From positions 557,604-621,603 of the forward strand of contig VZTI01002339.1 in NCBI GenBank assembly GCA_013397865.1: DNA of 64,000 nt, in the 5' to 3' direction. The notes beneath the pieces were generated by a model. That model did not search any database and was not told where the DNA came from. It saw only the letters and a list, made by a program, of their open reading frames with translations. This document shows, one piece after another, positions 24,340 through 35,040 of this stretch; position 1 is the stretch's first letter; the number at the start of each line of letters is the position of its first letter. This DNA is from Struthidea cinerea (taxonomy: Eukaryota > Chordata > Aves > Passeriformes > Corcoracidae). Both the position numbers and the translations under genes were made by a program.

Positions 24340-24981
24340 AGTTGCTGGGGAAGATGAAACAGGAAAGCCTTATAAATATGATTGCCTGGCAAAAGATGCT
24401 GAGAATATGGAAACTATAAGCGAGATTGAAATGAAAGCAAGCTTTGAGATACCAAGCCTTAGTTACTGAACAACTGGAAAACAATGGTATAGCTGGCAGA
24501 AGGTAATCCCCTTTTGATTGAACGATACCCTCTGCTTGCAGACAGGTCCAAGGGTCAGAGCAGACCCTACCACCTTGGCAGAAGGGGTCCAAAGAGTAGT
24601 TCTTAGGGCTTAAAATGTAACGCAGTATGGTAATGTAATGATTCTTACAGGCTGTATGTAAATGCTATAGGATTTGTATCTTGTACTAGATTGGTTAATG
24701 GAAATTAGAATATTCAGCACAGAAGAAGATTTATAGTATTGTAAACGAGAACCTCACTCTCTTGCCCTCTTCACTTCTCCTCTCCTCTCTTGTGCACTTG
24801 CTCTTGTGTGCACCTCTTGCTCTCTTTTGCTTTTCTGCCCTGCTTCAGGCTGCGGCTGGCAGCTCCAAGCAGGGCCCCTGCAACCACGCCCTTCACAATA
24901 AACTTCATGCTCTAAGACCTATCTTCAGAGACCTCTCGTCTCTAGCTGTCCCGACCGTCTGAACTGACAGAAGCTCCTACA
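24340..24981 (+). mobile_element. Probable endogenous-retrovirus solo LTR
   Basis: A U3-like segment is followed by a pyrimidine-rich stretch and an AATAAA (about 24898) with an R/U5-like tail (CTTCATGCTCTAAGACC...CTGTCCCGACCGTCTGAAC). AGTAGTATT occurs on both sides (24331-24339 and 24982-24990). The left copy sits in an AGT microsatellite and the left end does not begin with TG, so the exact borders are uncertain. Confidence 0.5.
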
Positions 24982-25021
24982 AGTAGTATTTTGCTGCAAT
25001 GGAACATGTTCCCAGTGAAGT

Positions 25022-25180
25022 TACGCCCCATCCCTGGAAGTGTCCAAGGCTAGGCTGGACAGGACTTGGAGCAACCCGGTCTAGTGAAAGGTATCCCTGT
25101 CGATGATTGGGATGGAACAAGATGATCTTTAAGGTCCCTTCCAACCCAACCCATCTCATCCCATGATTCTGGGATTCTGT
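25022..25180 (+). mobile_element. CR1 LINE 3' fragment
   Basis: The segment CGCCCCATCCCTGGAAGTGT to CCCATGATTCTGGGATTCTG is a plus-strand CR1 3' end. Confidence 0.88.
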
Positions 25181-25657
25181 TTAGTATCAGAACAGATATT
25201 TAATGCCATAAATCCATCAGTGAGTGTACGAATGGTTGTTGAGGATTTCCATTACCCCTGTAAGGTGCTGTAGGAGTTGCTTGAAAGCACAGTTAGCTCA
25301 CAGCCAGTGAAACAGGTTCTTGTGGTACTTCACAGAGAGCTTGGCTTCATTCCATGTTCTTTTGTCAGAAAGAGTACCTGAGCTGAAATTCTACGTGGTG
25401 TATGTCTGCCTCTCTGGGCTGCAGGGCAAAGTGGGGAAGAGAAGGAAAACTGGAGTGTAATGAACTGAGGGAGAATTTGGGGAGCAGGTAGAGACCTGGG
25501 GAGCAGTATAATTTGGGAAGAACATGCTTAGCTGAAAGGCAGTGTTGAGTGAATGTGGCCCCTCTGCAGCTCCAATACTGTGGGGACACATCAGGGGTCT
25601 GACCCTGGGGAGTGGCAGCATGCAGGGAGGGGGGCAGCAGGCACAGGGCTAGTCCTT

Positions 25658-26019
25658 TGTCGCTGTGACGTACCGAGAACGGCAAGTAACGACACAATCC
25701 AGGTTCAGGAAGAAAGTGGTCCTTTAATTAATTATAATTTGACTTACGTAACTTGGTTCCTAAAGATGACAGGAGGTTATTGGATCTTGGACCAGCCACC
25801 CGCTGTCCTATTGGCTAAAGCTCACAACACCTACTTCAAAATATTATTTCACTGTGTACCATAACAACTCTGAAAAATAGATCCCAGGTGCACAGATAAA
25901 CCCAGTTTACAAAAAACCCGTAGCAGTGTTTATCATAGCTTTCATGAGAACCACAGAGTTCTCACAGAATGCTGCAGAAAGCTGAAAAATTTCTCTACCA
26001 AAGCTTTTCAGCGTTTACA
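25658..26019 (-). mobile_element. Solo LTR of an endogenous retrovirus, 362 bp
   Basis: The segment starts TGTCGCTGTGACG and ends GCGTTTACA, so it has TG...CA ends, and it is flanked by the perfect 6-bp direct repeat GTCCTT (25652-25657 and 26020-26025). A six-base duplication is typical of alpha/betaretrovirus-like (ERVK-class) integration. No internal genes are present. Minus orientation is inferred from its resemblance to the LTR at 35451-35827, whose ends read TGTA... and ...GCGACA in plus orientation. Confidence 0.8.
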
Positions 26020-26025
26020 GTCCTT

Positions 26026-29000
26026 GGGCAGGAAACAGCCTTGGGGGAGCCGGAGGCAGGGCAGGGAGTTGAGGGTGGCAGGACCACAGGGAGGGATTGG
26101 GAGGGTGAGCTGCCGGTTCCTGCACATCCACCGTGGAGCCATGTGCCTGTTCCTCCATGGCAAACCATTGGGATCTGAGGCATGGGAACCCTCCGGTGTC
26201 GGCGCAGGACTGGTGAAGGTCTGGTGTTCCCCAGTCATTTTTCAGGCTGGGAATTTGCGTGTAGTTCCTGGCACAGGTTAAACACACACTGACAAGAGAG
26301 CTTTTCATTGACCCTGCAGCTGCTGAGGCACCCAAAGGTTGGGTTTCTCTTCATGGGCGGTACCTGCCCGTCACAGCAGCTTCTCAGCCTCAAGACCTCT
26401 GAGTTACTCCAGGATGATTTTCCAAGGCTGTTGCATACTGTCTCCCAGTGCCCAGGAGATGGCAGTCCTGCATTAGGACAGTGTGGGCAGCTGTTCTCCA
26501 GATGCACCAGAGACTGGCTGAAGAGGAAAATCCCATCGTGGGCTGCCTGTTTGGCCCTGCTGGGGAGGGAAGTGGCCACGTTTGCAGGGTCTGGTGATGT
26601 GTCCTGTTCTGGGAGATACTAAAGCTGGGGCGGTGAGCTGTGAGAACAGTCTCTGCTCAGCAGGCAGGTGTTCCTGGGTGCGTATTGATGGCGCAAACTC
26701 CAGCAATGGGTTGGTGTCACTGTCAAGGAGTTATCACCACAGAGGACCTGGAGATGCAAGGTCCATGCAGCTTCAGCTCCTCCAGGTGTGAAGGCGTTAA
26801 ATACAGCCAGGTGAAAGCATCTTTGTGAGGATGGAGCCCACTGTCATGAAGCCTTACCACTGGCTGCCTCTTCCCAGCTGTGGCTGGTGCCTGTAGCATT
26901 CCAGCAGGGAGTGCATGATGGAAATCACCATTGGACCCCCTGCTTCTCACTTACAGTCCTCAACTGCTCTTTTCCTTCCCCTCCCATCCTCCCTTGCTGT
27001 CACCAGTCTCCCCAAGTCATCATTGTCCTGCCTGGAGCTCTCTGGCTTCTTCCCAGCCCAGCTCAGGGGCTGTGCCCTCTCTCCATCTCCCATCCCACGC
27101 TCATTTGCTTTTGGTCTTTTGGAGGTAATGTTCTCAGTGGGGCATTTTTCTGCTTGAAGAAGGAACAGTGGAGCTGAGGAAGGGGCACAGCTCCTGGAAG
27201 GGTGCTTGGAGCCATCTGTAATACTCAGCCCTTCACAGAGGTCACTGGAGATAATCAGCAAGAACTTGGGATCTAAATCTGGTTTACTGCAAACTTGGCT
27301 TTGCCAATACAGAGGAGGAGACACTTAGAATGGCTTTCACTCTTGGGATGATTGGAAAACGATCTGTTTGCTAAGCAAAATGTCCAACCCATCAAGGAAA
27401 TCCGTTGTTAAAACCATCTCAGTTCACTCTCCACAAGGCATAAACAAACACATCAGTCAATGTCACCTCCTTGAGCACAAGCTGATGTGCCTCAGCTCCC
27501 AGATGTCCATCTGGGGCTGCAGGTTCAAAGTTCTTCCCTTTACTGTTCTACTCAGAAGATGATCATCAGTGTTGGTGTTAGGAAAGTGATGCTGCAGAGA
27601 GCACCTGCAGAGAGGCTTCAGGTCTTAGATATACTTTAACAGAGCTTCTAAATCTGGAGACAGCTGGGCCCAAAGAGAGCCAACCAGAAAGACCAGCTTA
27701 AACAAGAAGATCCCTGGGGTGAGGGATCTTCTAGGTAAAGATCTGACCTTAAAAGCAGGAAAGCAAACTTCTCGGGATTATTTTTAGCGTAGAAACAGAG
27801 CTCCACAGTGAAAAGTGCTGTCACAATGCTCGGTTCAGCACTCTAAAAACTGATGGTTGTACTCATGCTGTAGAGCCATAAACTCCTTTGGGGAATGAAG
27901 CTGCTTCACCTCTTTTCTCTTTAAAATCACATAAGCAATTCTAAAAATTCCCCTCTTGAAATTCTGTTCCTTAGTATATGCTTTGTGGTCTTTTAACTTA
28001 GCAAATGTTTGTGGTTGTATAAGGCTGAACTGAAGTTGTCATTTATTTCTTGGTCACTTCTACTTAAGGATGGAAAACCCTGTTGTTCTTCAAATGTTTG
28101 CAACCTTAAGAACATCTTTCCAAGTACTTTGTGAGTAAAGAAGACCTATGCCTTTACATCACAGCTGCCAGATGCTATCTGAGTATGAACAGAGAGATAA
28201 ACCCATGTACAGGCACACACCCGAGACCTTCCTCAGACTGGATGCTGTAGAAAAACCCTTTCAGCATGAAATACTCACATTAGTTAGAGATTTAATTTGT
28301 TGTATTGTGATGCTTTTGCAAGCTTACGGACGAAAAGGTGGCCTGCTCTCCTGGCTGGACAGTCCTTCCTTTGATGCCTGGCTCTGGCTGAAGGCTGGTT
28401 AAGAAGAACTGGCACTTAAAAGAGCTGTTCTAAAGTTGAAAGGTGTACATAGAGGAAATAGAAGCATTTGGACTCACTTGAAATAACCTTCCACTTCTGT
28501 TAAACCCTGGTGGAACTAAGGGGATTTATCTGAGCAAATAAATTGAATACAGGTAGGAGATGAAGCTGCGTCCCTGGGGATGTTCTCAGATTTTCCCTCT
28601 TCAGAGACAAAAGCAGATCTGCAAGTCTGGTACATGCATGTTTAGAGAGCAAGATTGAGGAGTTGGTGACCAGAGGAGTGAGGAGCTGGTGAGTGGTGGG
28701 AGAGGTGACACATGGGTCTGTCCAGGCTGGCCATGCTGCTGGTCTGGCTCCTGCCTGGCCTGAGGGCACCTGAGGAAGTGCTGCACTGATGATGTTCCCA
28801 GCAGCTTCCGAACACACTTGGAGGTGTTTGACCTGGTGGTTTGCAAAGCCCTTCTCTGGGTCATTGACTCTCTCTGTACTTAAGAGGGAGTCAGTGTGCC
28901 CACTCTCTGGGCACAGCGTCCTGCTGATCTGCCAGCTGTTCTTGGGATCTGTGCTTGAAAACTGTTTCCTCATGTGTTCCTACACTTTAAAGCAATTTCT

Positions 29001-31860
29001 CAGTTTCCCCATCCTTCCCATGGCAATCCAGACTTCCCAGTTACCCCATACTGCTCTTGTGGGCTAGTGAACCAGCAGAAGCCAACTCTGCCCCACATGC
29101 TCCAAGGTCAGTTTGATCATAAGTGTGACTTTGGCCATGTGGGTCATAACATGCCTCTCCCCTCACCCCAGGTAGCTGCCAGGATCCAAAACCAGGGTTT
29201 GCCCTCACCCCAATGCCTGCCGGACCATACAATGCTAGACTTGGTGCCAGCTGTCTGGGCACTGTGCTGGCAAGGGCCTCCATAAATAACACAGGACTTG
29301 GGAGCAGGACACAGCTGGGGGTGGGTGGCCGAGGCTGCCACCCTGCTATCCCCACTGATGCTCCCCAGAGGGGAGCTCCCGCAGGGCTTTGCATTTGGAG
29401 CTGCAAGCAGCCTATTGCCTTGTGTCTTTCAGAGAAAAAGGAGAGAGCTGATTAATCCTGGAGGATCTGGAAGAGCCACAGAGAGGGGACTTCTGGGAGG
29501 ATTTAGTTAGCAGTGGCCCAGATACATCAAACCATCTCCTGCATAAAGACATATCCCATTACTGCTCCTCTGTGCAGGACAGCTTACGGTACTTATCCTG
29601 TTAGAAGCCTGATGCTGCTTTGATATATTCCAAGGAGACTGTGATAAAATTTCTGTCACTATTTTCCCTGACTGATTTCAGTCAATCACTCCAATGGAAC
29701 TGGCTGCCTGCCTGGTGCTGAGGTGACATCGTGTCCCTGCCAGGCAGGCAGGATCCTGGTGGGGTGGGCAGAGCAGCACCTGAGGAGCTCTCAGGGATGG
29801 GAAAACAACAGGCTTCCAGGGAATGTCCCCAAACATCCCCAGCATCACTGACCCTTTCCCAGGGAGGTAGTGAGCACTGTCCAGCTCCTGGCTCATAGCA
29901 CACAGAACAGGTGCAGATTCCATGGGACATCTGCAGATGCTCTTTCTCTTTGCTGCTAGTGATGACATCCCCAGGTGTGTCCAAGTCAGCTCTCCTGCTC
30001 CAGCCTGGAGTTAATCCAGATGCCAGATGGAATCTTGCTCCTTTCCAACATCAGTGAGCATTTGAACTGGACCAAAAGGCTCTGGCTTTACTCCCTACCT
30101 GTGAGTCTGAAGCATGTTTTTGGGCTGGTGGTCTTGCTCGGGCAGTTCATGGCCATCCCAGATGCAAATATACATCCTTATATATTTTCAGTCACAGTTT
30201 CACTATCAGAGCCAGTAATGCCATCCCTGTTAGCACATTTTGGTAGCTCCTGAGTCAAGGGTTCGGAACTGGCACTGCAGCACGGGCAGCTGCACCAAGA
30301 GTGTGCAACGGCCAAACCCTATTCAACAGCTCAACTCCAATCCTCCCAAATCCTGGTAGGAAGCGCCTGCTTGCAGTTGTGTGTCTTCAAGGGGAAATCC
30401 TGCCTTGGGTCAGTCACAGCCATGGGGCATCCTCCATCTGCTGGGAGCTCCTTTGTACCCATAGGGGCAAAAAGTAGGGTGCTGTGGGCGCTTCTGAGCC
30501 TAGAGGTGGCCTTTGCATCTGACCAGACCACCTTTCCTTTGATACCCAAGGATCCCTTTGGGAAAGGGTCCTCTCCCCTCTCTTTGCTGTCCCCTACATG
30601 GTAAGAAATTGCTCTGGCCTAAAACCAGCATTTTTTTTTTTAGGCTGGGGAATGGGCAGGGAAGCTCCTTCACATGCGCTGTGTTTCTGTGACTGGGGAA
30701 CTGGGAGAAGCCAGAGACGCCCATCCAAGGGCCCAATCCCACAGCTCTCCCTGCAGCACTCAGTGCTGGCCAAGGGGAGAGAGTGTCAAGCTGCTATTTC
30801 ATCAGTTTTTCCTTTTTGGGGAAGCTTGGTGACCCCAGCTGAAGGACATGGTGCCTCCTCCTGGCATGGGGTCTGGGTTGCTGCTGAAGAATTGCTTCAG
30901 GTTCCCCAGAAACCAGAGCCTCTCGTAGGCCACCCATCACTTCTTGGCACTGCAGGGCCATGGGGCTGGACCACGACACTGCTGAATGCCTCCTGAGGAA
31001 ACTTTAGAGAGGACCTGCAGGCTCTTCCCTGTGGTGTGGGGAACTGGAAAGGGCAGTAATTGCTGTCATTGGGGCTGTCTGAGACCTGCCAAGCCTGTAG
31101 CCACAGACAAATTACTAGGACAGGGTAGGAAGAAAAGTCACTTTGCTGCCTAACACCTGGGAAGGTTTTCGTGAGACGAGTAGCCTTGACCTCAAAATAT
31201 TTCCAAGCTATGGGCAGAGGGAAGAGGATGCTGTTGTCAAGTGTTGCAACACTGCAAAGCAAATGCTGTTCTGCTGAACTGATGAGTCCTGGCATCCGTG
31301 TTGCTGTGGGGCTTCACTCGCTGTGAGTGCATATGAAAAACTCACTGGCTTGGAAGTAAAAGGGTGTTAGAAGTGCCTGTTTGGAAGATGTCTCCGGGAT
31401 GATGGGAGGACATCTGTATCATCTTATTTTTTCCATCCTTGGGTTTGGAATAACAAGGATTCATCTGGAGAACTGGATTTTACCACTAATACTGGCAAAC
31501 TCAAATGTCCTTGTGTCCCTGCAGTGACCTTGTGCTTTCTGTGCCAAGGGGTGACATCACAAACCTGGACAGGTGCAGATAGAGAACAATGATGTGCAGA
31601 TGTTGACAATACCAGGAAGGTACGTACTGAAGCTCATCACGATGCTTACATGGATATAAGGGAGAAAAAAAGGATGAAGACCTTGGCTAACATTTTTAAT
31701 TTAACTCCTGCTAAATCCCTCCTTGAACCACTCTTGTCACACTCAATCTGGTGCTGACTCTGCTTTTCTAAAGCCGCGTTCAGACCTGCCTCTGCTCAAG
31801 CCTGTTCATGGTGTCTATGTCTGCACACTGACAGCTCCTTGAGGCCTTTTTCTCCGAGGA
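26026..31860. other. Intergenic sequence, no gene recognised
   Basis: I found no family-like peptide, RNA gene or clear transposon in this 5.8 kb. Many open frames exist because GC is higher here, but none shows conserved motifs. Confidence 0.45.
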
Positions 31861-31867
31861 CTTGCAG

Positions 31868-32167
31868 GATTGGTGAATGGCTCCAACCAGTGCTTGGGAC
31901 GGATAGAGGTTTGGTACAGCAACATGTGGAGGATGGTGTGTGATGACTCCTGGGACATGACAGATGCCTCTGTGGTGTGTAGACAGCTAGGCTGGGGGAA
32001 CACAGTATCAGCCCTGGGCAGTGTTTAGTTTGGGAGAGGATCTGGGACTATCTGGCTGGACGACATTAACTGCAATGGGGTGGAGAGGCTCCTCAGTGAG
32101 TGCTCATCGCGGGCATGGGGAGAGCGCAGCTGTGGGCATGATGAGGACACGGGCGTTGTGTGCTCAG
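31868..32167 (+). pseudogene. SRCR-domain exon with internal stop
   Basis: This 300-nt exon is of the classic symmetric phase-1 SRCR kind. It reads LVNGSNQCLGRIEVWYSN, MVCDDSWDMTDASVVCRQLGWG, then after the TAG, FGRGSGTIWLDDINCNGVER and CSSRAWGERSCGHDEDTGVVCS. Seven of the eight group-B cysteines are present; the fourth is Trp (QLGWG instead of QLGCG). The TAG at 32026-32028 is one base from a Tyr codon. All other positions are intact, so the break looks recent or is an error. Confidence 0.85.
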
Positions 32168-32292
32168 GTGAGGATGGGGTTTGCCTGATCTGTGCTCCTG
32201 GGGCAAGCAGGGCTTTGTAATATCTTGGTCTTGCAGAGCCAGCCACAGGTCTGTGCCTTGGGCTTGTTCAGTCCTCCTCTGTCCTGCCCCAG

Positions 32293-32921
32293 GCTGGCCC
32301 AGGGACTGCAGCAAACTCCCTGCTGGCAGCCCCAGTGGCATCTACATTATCCAACCCACAGGACTGCACCCCATCATGGTGTACTCTGAGATGAATGGGG
32401 CGGACAGGGGCTGGACCGTCATCCAGAGGAACCATCAGAGCTTGGCGATCCCCTGGGATGAGTCTTGGAACACCTACAAGCACGGCTTTGGGAATGTGCA
32501 CACTGAGTTCTGGCTGGGCACTGAGTACATCCACCAGATCACCCGGCAGAAGGTCTACCAGGTCAGGTTTGCCATCTGGGATGCTTCAAATAACATGAAG
32601 TTCGCAGACTACAACCTGTTCCGCCTGGGTGATGAGTCCCAGGGCTACCAGCTGAGGCTGGGAGCGCACTCGGGGACAGCGGAGGATGCCATGGCCTCCA
32701 AGGGCACCACGACCATGCACGACAACATGAAGTTCTCTGCTAAAGATCGGGATCAGGACACTTCTAGCGGGAACTGCGCCTCCAGCTCCGGGGGCGGGTG
32801 GTGGTACTCGGCGTGTTATTCTGTGCGTCTGACCTTCAAAGGGGACATGACATGGGGCAACCTGTGCCAGGGGAACTGCAGGGCCTCGGCCATCCTCATC
32901 AAACCCACCACCTACTGCTAG
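32293..32921 (+). CDS. FReD exon of FReD-A (fibrinogen C-terminal domain)
   Basis: This 629-nt terminal exon is the same length as the FReD-B exon. It begins WPRDCSKLPAGSPSGIYIIQ and includes GWTVIQRNH, YKHGFGNVHTEFWLGTEYIH, FRLGDESQGYQLRLGAHSG, the calcium-site motif KDRDQDTSSGNCA and GGGWWYSACYSVRL, ending KPTTYC then TAG. Ser replaces the conserved Cys in VYSEMN, leaving the DC cysteine unpaired. From 32475 to the stop it is almost identical to the second copy. It resembles FGL1-like/MFAP4-like secreted lectins. A specific ligand cannot be given. Confidence 0.85.
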
Positions 32922-33160
32922 GGCTACCTCACCACCTGCTTGTGCCGGGCATAGGGTCAGAGCAGAGTCCTGCTGGGCCACTCTTTGCTGGGAGAGAGGA
33001 GGAGGGGGCAGTGGGGGATAGCTGCCAAGGGGGTTGTCTTTCATCTCTCTTGCAAAGCTCCTCTGTTTCCCTTGCAGGGTTCTTCCCTTTAAGTTATTTT
33101 TGGTTTAATTGCATTATAACAAGGCTGACACCTTGCAAACCCTGTACTTCTGCTCCAGTG

Positions 33161-33166
33161 AATAAA
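33161..33166 (+). terminator. Polyadenylation signal of FReD-A
   Basis: AATAAA lies 240 bases after the FReD-A stop, followed within about 30 bases by TG-rich sequence. It suggests the locus was, or still is, transcribed. Confidence 0.6.
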
Positions 33167-33247
33167 ACATGGTTTAGAAACACAGTGCCTTGATGTGCAT
33201 CACAGGAAAATATCCGTATTCTAAACTGTATAAATAATCCCTTTCTC

Positions 33248-33450
33248 TTAGAATCATAGAATCACATTAAGGTTGGAAAAGCCCTCTAAGATGTTTGAGT
33301 CCAACCATTCCCCCAGCAGGGCCAAGTCCACCAAGTGCCAAGTGCCACGTCCCTTGGTACCACATCTACATGTTTTTTGAACACTTCCAGGGCTAGTGAT
33401 CTTCAGAGTTTCCATCACCCCCTCATCAGCTGGGGCTGGGAGAAGCATAA
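33248..33450 (-). mobile_element. CR1 LINE 3' fragment, different subfamily
   Basis: AGAATCATAGAATCACATTAAGG, then GGAAAAGCCCTCTAAGATG and CACTTCCAGGGCTAGTGA, is a reverse CR1 3' end of a subfamily unlike the common one in this window. Confidence 0.85.
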
Positions 33451-35040
33451 AGATTCCTTGTGTCCTAGTAAATCTGAATTAGCCCCATTTCTGAAGATGT
33501 GGCTGTGACACCTATACCTGGAGAGGTATTTCCACCCACATGGACTTCCAGTGCGGTACTGTTAAACCCTGCAGTAAAATCCTGTGTCTAAACAATAACA
33601 ACCACCTGCAAATCCAGCTCCGAGTGTCCGGCAGGCTGTAGAGACCAATATGGAGGAAGCACCAGGCTAGGGCAGGGCCAGGTTTCTTATGAGAAGATTT
33701 GTGGGATTGCAAGGAAAATATCAAATAGGGCATTAATTATAATAAGACATGGTGATATTTAAAATGAAGGAACTGCAGGTTTTTGATGCTGGATGTGCTT
33801 CAGGGAAAGATGAGCAGCTCTGAGGGCTTTGCCCAGTGCTGACAAACCCCAGGGATGAGGGTCTGTCTGGTCCCTGCTGGGGAACACCCCAGCCCCAGGC
33901 TGGGCAGGTTGGGCACCCACAGTGGTGTGACTCAGTGCTTCTGCTGTGCCCACTCCCATGTGCCCATCCTGGCACAGGGCACAGTCTTATCGCCACCAGG
34001 CAGGTTGGGCAAATGTGGGTCCAGCTCACTGAGGAGGAGGTGCTGTCCCCTTGGGCTCTCTGGTCACTGGCCAAAATCCAGGTGTGGGTCACCATGGCCA
34101 GCCAGGTCCTGGTGCATCCTGGCCACCAAGTGTAACCCACACTGTGGTTGGATAGCCCTGGCCATGATGCAGTGCCCTCTCATCCCCAGAAGCCCCGTGG
34201 TCCCTGTTCCTCCCTGCAGTGAGCCCAGGCTGAGAACCACAGAGCTGACCCAAGACCTGCACTCACCCTGGGTCTCCCCAACCCTCTGGGGCCTCGTAGC
34301 ATCGCCTCCCAGCACCCAGTCCTGGGCTGCTGACAGACGCCAGGCACCACCCTAGGGATGGATCCCCACAGCATGGATCCCCCTCCTGGTGACCTGACGC
34401 CCCTCAGAGGCACCCTTCTTCCCCCAGCCCTCGCAGCAGGATGGGGCTGGAATTCCAGCTTCTCCAGCCATGGCATGGAGCAGAGCAAAGACAGACTCAG
34501 ACAGGGACGCAGCAAGTGGGACCCTGCCTGAACATGGTGCCCCCCAGCATCTTCCACTGATCCCCCCCGGAACCCCGACTGTTTCTGTGTGTGTTTGCAG
34601 TGTCGCTGCACAGGTAGACACAAAGCAGCACAGCCTGGCTCCAGGGTTTATTGGAGCTGATTCCTCCTGCTGTGGGTAGCAGAGCTGTGGGGTGTGCAGG
34701 GCCTGGGAAGGGAGCGGGGCCTGAGCAAAGCAGGGTTCACTGACTGTGGGGGACAGGAACTGTCACCGTGTCCCCATCCCTAGGACGGGAGCGGGTGCAC
34801 CCATCCCAAACCGCTACCTGTGTCCCAGAGCCGGCCAGCACCGCGGCAGTGGGTGAAGCTGCCCATGTGCCCCGTGCTTCGGGTGATAGGTCCTGAGCCC
34901 CAGCGCCATTGTGTTTCAGCTCGGGATGGAGCAGGAGCTGTGGGCAGAGCAGAAAGTGCACTGGGACTGGCAAGGGAACCGGGCACCGAGCTGGATGTTG
35001 AGGAACACATCTGGTGCAGGTGGTTCGGTTTTCAATCTGC
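33451..35040. other. Intergenic sequence, nothing recognised
   Basis: No gene, RNA or clear mobile element was recognised here. Confidence 0.4.

Larger units (their letters stand above)
31868..32921 (+). pseudogene. FReD-A: SRCR-plus-fibrinogen-domain gene, probably broken
   Basis: Two exons, 31868-32167 and 32293-32921, are separated by a 125-bp intron with GT/AG borders. The first encodes an SRCR domain, the second a fibrinogen C-terminal domain (FReD). The SRCR donor (phase 1, TCA G|GT) fits the FReD acceptor (G|GC TGG) to read Cys-Ser-Gly-Trp-Pro. Such proteins are usually secreted or surface pattern-recognition molecules. Two signs of decay are present: a TAG at 32026-32028 inside the SRCR domain, where a Tyr is usual, and VYSEMN instead of VYCEMN in the FReD, removing a half-cystine. 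No signal-peptide exon was found upstream. Alternatives are an assembly or base error at the stop, or two separate genes whose exons merely lie close together. Confidence 0.7.

Noticed and set aside
31284..31325. Possible small start exon for FReD-A (ATGAGTCCTGGC followed by GTGAGT)
   Set aside because: It would end in phase 2, which does not fit the phase-1 SRCR exon, and it lacks a proper hydrophobic leader.
32586..33044. 152-codon minus-strand frame at FReD-A (and its twin at 43070-43432)
   Set aside because: Antisense of the conserved FReD exon in both copies.
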